NCBI GenBank assembly: GCA_963422745.1
Contig: OY730477.1
Coordinates: 372,001 to 436,000, forward strand
Length of the DNA stretch: 64,000 bases
Direction: 5' to 3'
Origin: G963422745 sp963422745
GTDB lineage: Bacteria; Actinomycetota; Acidimicrobiia; Acidimicrobiales; Aldehydirespiratoraceae
A model generated the notes under the pieces. It had not been told where the DNA came from. It made no database searches and was given only the letters and a program-made list of their open reading frames with translations. The translations under genes were made by a program, and so were the position numbers. This document shows, piece by piece, positions 60,128-64,000 of the stretch; position 1 is the first letter of the stretch, and the number at the start of each line of letters is the position of its first letter.

Positions 60128-60955
60128 CTACGCGCTAGAGGCTCGCCAGAGTCCGAGCACCGACTCGTGGAGATGGCCGTTGGTGGCCACCCCGGACCCG
60201 GACCGCCAAGTGTCGGGTCCGGTTGTTCCGTCGAAGCTGCTGAAGGTGCCGCCGGCTTCGGTGATGATCACCGCAACCGCAGCGAGATCCCACGGGTTGG
60301 CGAGGGGATCGACCATGGCCTCGGCTCGGCCGGTAGCGACCAGCGCGTAACCGTAGGCGTCGCCCCAGGTTCGAACGTGGAGTCGCGAAGTGAGCACAGC
60401 GGCCAGCGCTTCGGGTGGCCAGTAGTCGGTGCCGCTGGTGCTGAGATAGGCACCGACTACGTTTCGACGGTTGCTGACATGACATGGTTCGGCGTTGCGG
60501 TACACGCCGAGGCCGCGACCAGCCCAGACTGTTTCGCTTAGCGCAGGCAGCGCGATCACACCGATTGCGGGGCCGCTGTCATCAACCAGAGCCACCAGCG
60601 TGGCGAACAACGGCACACCTTGGGTGAAGGCCTTGGTGCCGTCGATTGGGTCGATCACCCAGGCCCGTCCGCTTGTGCCGAACAGTTCGCCGTGCTCCTC
60701 GCCGATTATTGCGTCGCCGGGGAAAGCCTCCCGTAGCCGCTCACGCAGCAGTGTTTCGGTATCACGATCGGCGTTGCTCACTGGTGACCCGTCCGGTTTT
60801 TGCGTAACCGCCAGATCCGGGTTCTCAAACCAGGCGAGTGCGAGCGCGGCGCCTTCACGGGCAATTTCCACCGCCACGGCCATCTCCGCAGAGTCAGCCA
60901 GGCGGACACTGCAATCCGCGGGGGTGGCCTGCGAACCCAGGTCAGCGGAGGTCAT
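60128..60955 (-). CDS. Inositol-monophosphatase family, histidinol-phosphatase-like
   Basis: A 275-residue Mg-dependent phosphatase. Motifs: GEEHGE (metal Glu), WVIDPIDGTKAF (metal Asp residues, about 95-106) and NPWDLAAVAVIITEAGG (metal Asp, C-terminal). WGDAYGYALVATGRAEAMVDP matches HisN-type histidinol-phosphatases, making that activity likely. ATG 60955 gives the family length; the longer open frame overlaps the DUF1295 gene. Confidence 0.88.
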   Translation of the reverse strand: MTSADLGSQATPADCSVRLADSAEMAVAVEIAREGAALALAWFENPDLAVTQKPDGSPVSNADRDTETLLRERLREAFPGDAIIGEEHGELFGTSGRAWVIDPIDGTKAFTQGVPLFATLVALVDDSGPAIGVIALPALSETVWAGRGLGVYRNAEPCHVSNRRNVVGAYLSTSGTDYWPPEALAAVLTSRLHVRTWGDAYGYALVATGRAEAMVDPLANPWDLAAVAVIITEAGGTFSSFDGTTGPDTWRSGSGVATNGHLHESVLGLWRASSA

Positions 60956-61010
60956 GGCCACAGTTGTGTCCAGGCGAGCGCGCAGGCCGCAGAGATGTTT
61001 GAGGTGGGGT

Positions 61011-61787
61011 TCATGACGGGCGCGGCGGTCTGGGAAAGAAACGGCTTGTGCGTTCGACGTAACCGCTGTAGCCCGGACGGCGCTTGGCCATGCTGTGTTC
61101 AAGCATCGGAACCCCCGACACCCGTGTGAGCAGCACAGTCATGAGGATCGGAGCAATGATCCCGTAACGCCCGGCTGGCGTCTCGGCTGCGATCAGCCAG
61201 ATTCCCCACCATACACAGCAGTCGCCGAAGTAGTTCGGATGACGGGTGTAACGCCACAACCCCGTGTCAAGCACCCGATCGTGGTTGGCGGGATCGGTAC
61301 CGAAACGGCGGAGCTGATTGTCGGCCACCGCTTCAAACACGAAACCGAATACTGAAATGATCACACCCACCACGGCGACGGCACCAAGCTTCGGAGAGTC
61401 TGCGGCGGCTGCGAGCTGCACAGGCAACGCCACGATCCACATCAAGGCGCCTTGCAGACCGAACACCGTAAACGCGCTGACCACCGCGAATCGGTCACCG
61501 TGTCTTTTGCGCATGAGCCGATAGCGGAAATCTTCGGGCTTGCCTACCTGGCGGTGCCACAGATGCAGCGCCAGGCGCAGCCCCCAAACTGCGACCACAA
61601 CGAACAACAGTCCGCGGCGTCCGGCATCTCCTTCGCCGAGCACACCGGCCACGGCGGCAACGAGCGCGAATCCGATTCCCCAGCCGATGTCGACGATGCT
61701 GGCGTCTCGCAAGATCAGGCTCAAGACCCACATGGCAACCATGAACACCGCTATCACGCCAGCCGATGCGGTGAGGGTTTCGGTCAT
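61011..61787 (-). CDS. DUF1295 membrane protein (steroid reductase / isoprenylcysteine methyltransferase-like)
   Basis: 258 residues with about six or seven membrane helices. Signature segments: DASIVDIGWGIGFA, EDFRYRLMRKRHGDRF and GLWRYTRHPNYFGDCCVWWGIWL, the RHPNYFG motif shared by DUF1295 and ICMT-like enzymes. Substrate unknown. ATG 61787; the longer open frame has no family support. The 157-base gap to the acyltransferase shows nothing recognisable. Confidence 0.88.
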   Translation of the reverse strand: MTETLTASAGVIAVFMVAMWVLSLILRDASIVDIGWGIGFALVAAVAGVLGEGDAGRRGLLFVVVAVWGLRLALHLWHRQVGKPEDFRYRLMRKRHGDRFAVVSAFTVFGLQGALMWIVALPVQLAAAADSPKLGAVAVVGVIISVFGFVFEAVADNQLRRFGTDPANHDRVLDTGLWRYTRHPNYFGDCCVWWGIWLIAAETPAGRYGIIAPILMTVLLTRVSGVPMLEHSMAKRRPGYSGYVERTSRFFPRPPRPS

Positions 61788-61944
61788 CGTTGGCCCTGAG
61801 ATGTGTTCGTTGAGGAGCTTCGTGGTTGGCGAACCCCCTTGGTGTGGCCCGTATCGCGAGGACGTAACGTCCAGGCAGCTACAAATGGTAGGTGTGCTCT
61901 TTTGATTTCGCCCGGGATGTCGGTGCTTGCCTGTGAAACGGAAC

Positions 61945-62982
61945 TCATGTTGACTCAGCAACGCTGCGATGAGCGACGATCTGTTCATCAATCCAGCGGT
62001 CCATCTTGATCCATCTATCCAGGAGCCAAGACCCGAACTCGTCATTGTCCTCGGGGACTTCCGACCGCGGATATCGCCACATGTGAACCCGGATGGTAAC
62101 CCGTGTGGGAATACCGGCAGCGATCGCGGCGAGCGACCCACCGTATTCGAGTCCGACATTGGCCCCTATCACCACATCAGCTGTAGGTGCCTCAGCCAGC
62201 AGCGCCGAGATCCCCGCTGGGCGTGGCGGCAGTAGATGCACCAACTCAGCCGCTTTGATTGCCAGGTCGGGCCTTGATGCCGCCAAACGTTCAATTGCCC
62301 GTTCGAGGCGCCGAGGCGTAAAGAAGGTACTTTCGGGAAAGATCACTGCCACCTCGCCAGCCCGGATGCCTCGTCCCAGCTCCCGGACCCGGTCAAGCAT
62401 CTTCGAGCCGGGCTCCGGTGACCGGTCGATCCACGCGTTGGGAGTGCGATCGCCGAGAAGGTCCAAGGTGGGCACAACCCGGAGATCTCGTTTGAGTGTG
62501 TAGCGAACACGGTTGCCGCTCAGCTCTGCCGCCAATGCAGGGACAAGCGCATCAACGTGGCTTACATGACGACAGGCGAGGATGACGTTGCCACCGTCGA
62601 GAACTTCGACGTTGTCGAACTCCACGTGAATATTCGCCCATCTTGCGACACCGGCCAGGTGTTTGCGAACCCACCAATACTCCAGCCGGTAGCAGGCCCG
62701 CATCCAGCCAGGCGCCCTCCGCCGACGCACATACCAGCCGATCACCGCTAGGCATCCGACTGTCCCGGCGATCTCGATCCAGGCCGCGCGGACGATCAGG
62801 ATCCAGATGCGCGCCATACGCGCTCGGCGGTCTCCTCGTCGGTCACCGCGAAGGAGATCAATCAAGTACAGCAGCGGTACGGCGACTGGGGTTAGCACGG
62901 TGGACACCGAAGCGAGCAACACCATCGCAGGCATTGACACAGCACGCCGGATGAACGGTGGCGCCGCGACTGCACGGGCCAT
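61945..62982 (-). CDS. PlsC-like 1-acylglycerol-phosphate acyltransferase family protein
   Basis: A 345-residue membrane acyltransferase. N-terminal hydrophobic segments (MVLLASVSTVLTPVAVPLLYLI and GTVGCLAVIGWYV) are followed by the HX4D catalytic box in ACRHVSHVDAL (about 155) and an FPESTFF motif where PlsC has FPEGT. Likely transfers an acyl chain to a lysolipid or other acceptor. ATG 62982 (MARAVAAPPF) is chosen. Divergent from the CoA ligase 45-55 bases away. Confidence 0.8.
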   Translation of the reverse strand: MARAVAAPPFIRRAVSMPAMVLLASVSTVLTPVAVPLLYLIDLLRGDRRGDRRARMARIWILIVRAAWIEIAGTVGCLAVIGWYVRRRRAPGWMRACYRLEYWWVRKHLAGVARWANIHVEFDNVEVLDGGNVILACRHVSHVDALVPALAAELSGNRVRYTLKRDLRVVPTLDLLGDRTPNAWIDRSPEPGSKMLDRVRELGRGIRAGEVAVIFPESTFFTPRRLERAIERLAASRPDLAIKAAELVHLLPPRPAGISALLAEAPTADVVIGANVGLEYGGSLAAIAAGIPTRVTIRVHMWRYPRSEVPEDNDEFGSWLLDRWIKMDRWIDEQIVAHRSVAEST

Positions 62983-63036
62983 GAAACCGACTGGTTTTTG
63001 ATGCGCTGCCACGCCGCAGACCGTACCGTGAACCCT

Positions 63037-64000
63037 ATGGTCAAAGCGCGTGAACAAAGCGACCACGTGACGCTGTGGACGCCGTCTTCGGACCGCATCA
63101 CCGCAACCAACCTGTATCGATTCCAGCGCTGGGTCGCTGACAGGCATGGGCTTGACTTACCCGGAGACCCCGCAAGGGACTACGCCGCGGTCCATGCCTG
63201 GTCCGTCGCCGACCCCGGAGATTTCTGGTCCGAAGCCTGGGCCTTCTGCGGTGTTGCCGGTGAACGGGCCGGGCCGTCGGTGGTGCCGGCACAGGAGCTG
63301 TCGGATTGGCGGTTTCTTCGTGATGCCAAACTAAACGTGGCCGCCAACCTGTTGGGCGAGTCAAGCGACGACCTGGCGATCCGCTTCGTGTGCGAAGACG
63401 CCGAGCCGGTTGATGTGACACGCGGCGAACTCCACGTGATGGTCGGGCGGATCCAGCGCCTGCTGATCGACGCAGGGGTCTCCCCGGGCGACCGGGTTGC
63501 CGCCTGGCTTCCGAATCGGCCTGATGCATACGCAGTGATGCTCGCGGCGGCCGGTCTCGGTGCTGTTTTTGCGTCAACTTCACCGGATTTTGGTTCTGGT
63601 GGTGTGCTTGACCGTTTCGGCCAGATTGAGCCGGTGGTGTTGTTCGCCTGCCGCGGATACACCTACAACGCCAAATTCCATGATCGGCGCGACGCGCTTG
63701 GTGAGATCATCAACGGGCTCAAAGGTCTGCGCGCCACGTTCATCGTCGAGCCTGGCTGGCTAGATGACTTTCCGCCATCTGATCCCGTGTTCGAACTTAT
63801 GCCGTTCGATCACCCGTGGTACGTCCTGTTCTCTTCGGGTACCACCGGGCGACCCAAATGCATTGTGCATCGCAGCGGCGGGTTGCTGCTCAAGCATTTG
63901 GTGGAACATAAATTGCACTGCGACGTCCGGCCCGGCGATCGGGTGTTCTACTTCACCACGACGGGATGGATGATGTGGAATTGGTTGGCGAGCGCCCTGG
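63037..64000 (+). CDS. Acetoacetyl-CoA synthetase-like AMP-forming ligase, C-terminus beyond window
   Basis: At least 321 residues. An N-terminal acetyl/acetoacetyl-CoA synthetase cap (LYRFQRWVADRHGLDL, then FWSEAWAFCGV) precedes the AMP-binding core: VAAWLPNRPDAYAVMLAAAGLGAVFASTSPDFG in pieces, P-loop YVLFSSGTTGRPKCIVHRSGG (in pieces) and FYFTTTGWMMWNW. TTTGWMMWN is typical of acetoacetyl-CoA synthetases. ATG 63037 or GTG 63028 starts it. The gene is cut by the right edge. Confidence 0.9.
   Translation, partial: MVKAREQSDHVTLWTPSSDRITATNLYRFQRWVADRHGLDLPGDPARDYAAVHAWSVADPGDFWSEAWAFCGVAGERAGPSVVPAQELSDWRFLRDAKLNVAANLLGESSDDLAIRFVCEDAEPVDVTRGELHVMVGRIQRLLIDAGVSPGDRVAAWLPNRPDAYAVMLAAAGLGAVFASTSPDFGSGGVLDRFGQIEPVVLFACRGYTYNAKFHDRRDALGEIINGLKGLRATFIVEPGWLDDFPPSDPVFELMPFDHPWYVLFSSGTTGRPKCIVHRSGGLLLKHLVEHKLHCDVRPGDRVFYFTTTGWMMWNWLASAL

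Overview
The window is a bacterial chromosome segment spanning the replication-origin neighbourhood of an actinobacterium. The order sigM-like sigma, anti-sigma, trxB, trxA, cwlM-like, parB, parA, rsmG, jag, yidC, yidD, rnpA, rpmH, dnaA, dnaN, recF, dciA (DUF721), gyrB, gyrA, DUF3566, tRNA-Ile is the classical actinobacterial origin order. Other actinobacterial signs are DUF5318, a three-gene proton-translocating transhydrogenase, many GTG starts and abundant acyl-CoA dehydrogenase and enoyl-CoA hydratase genes. Composition is moderately GC-rich, lower than mycobacteria or streptomycetes. A DmdA-like demethylase and carnitine-type osmolyte genes suggest a lineage such as Acidimicrobiia, possibly marine. 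That placement is inference.

Layout. 1-1.7 kb: dnaX (cut by the window edge), SRP RNA and tRNA-Ser. 1.7-17.5 kb: an accessory catabolic region with a serine hydrolase, a DmdA-like GcvT-family demethylase, yaaA, a carnitine/crotonobetaine-type operon (CaiD-like hydratase, ADP-forming CoA ligase, acyl-CoA dehydrogenase, carnitine dehydrogenase-thioesterase fusion) divergent from an MFS carrier, then an enolase-superfamily enzyme, alcohol dehydrogenase, DUF1214 protein and sulfotransferase. 17.6-23.9 kb: Fe-type superoxide dismutase, acyl-CoA dehydrogenase, MatB-like CoA ligase, a membrane protein with a heptapeptide-repeat tail, and an enoyl-CoA hydratase. 23.9-27.8 kb: a small membrane protein, dnaB, rplI, rpsR, ssb, rpsF. 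28-35 kb: pntAA-AB-B, panB, DUF5318, a CCA-adding/poly(A) polymerase family enzyme, a histone-deacetylase-like hydrolase and a GNAT acetyltransferase. 36-60 kb: degV, the origin block and gyrase, then small proteins and a Rossmann oxidoreductase. 60-64 kb: histidinol-phosphatase-like IMPase, DUF1295 protein, PlsC-like acyltransferase and the start of an acetoacetyl-CoA synthetase-like gene.

How it works together. The 41-58 kb block carries replication and segregation: a perfect parS inside rsmG and a parS-like site on the parA start, ParA/ParB, DnaA with two facing DnaA boxes on its start, a dnaA-dnaN spacer with several near-consensus boxes (probable oriC), the clamp, RecF, the helicase operator DciA, and gyrase. 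DnaB and SSB lie about 20 kb away, and the dnaB upstream region has its own DnaA-box cluster. The catabolic left third would feed osmolyte- and fatty-acid-derived acyl-CoA into central metabolism. A duplicated 36-bp element with an internal imperfect palindrome between the carnitine operon and the MFS carrier is the best candidate operator.

The most distinctive whole-window feature is short-range tandem duplication at gene junctions. There are arrays of 64, 67, 20 and 21 bp units, and many two-copy duplications. Of these, those at 10.8, 26.7, 35.9, 37.3 and 43.4 kb, together with the two larger arrays, share a period of about 64-70 bp. Two duplications create mini-ORFs coupled to the next gene (upstream of degV, and between the alcohol dehydrogenase and the enolase-superfamily gene). 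No insertion sequence, prophage, CRISPR array or defence system was recognised.
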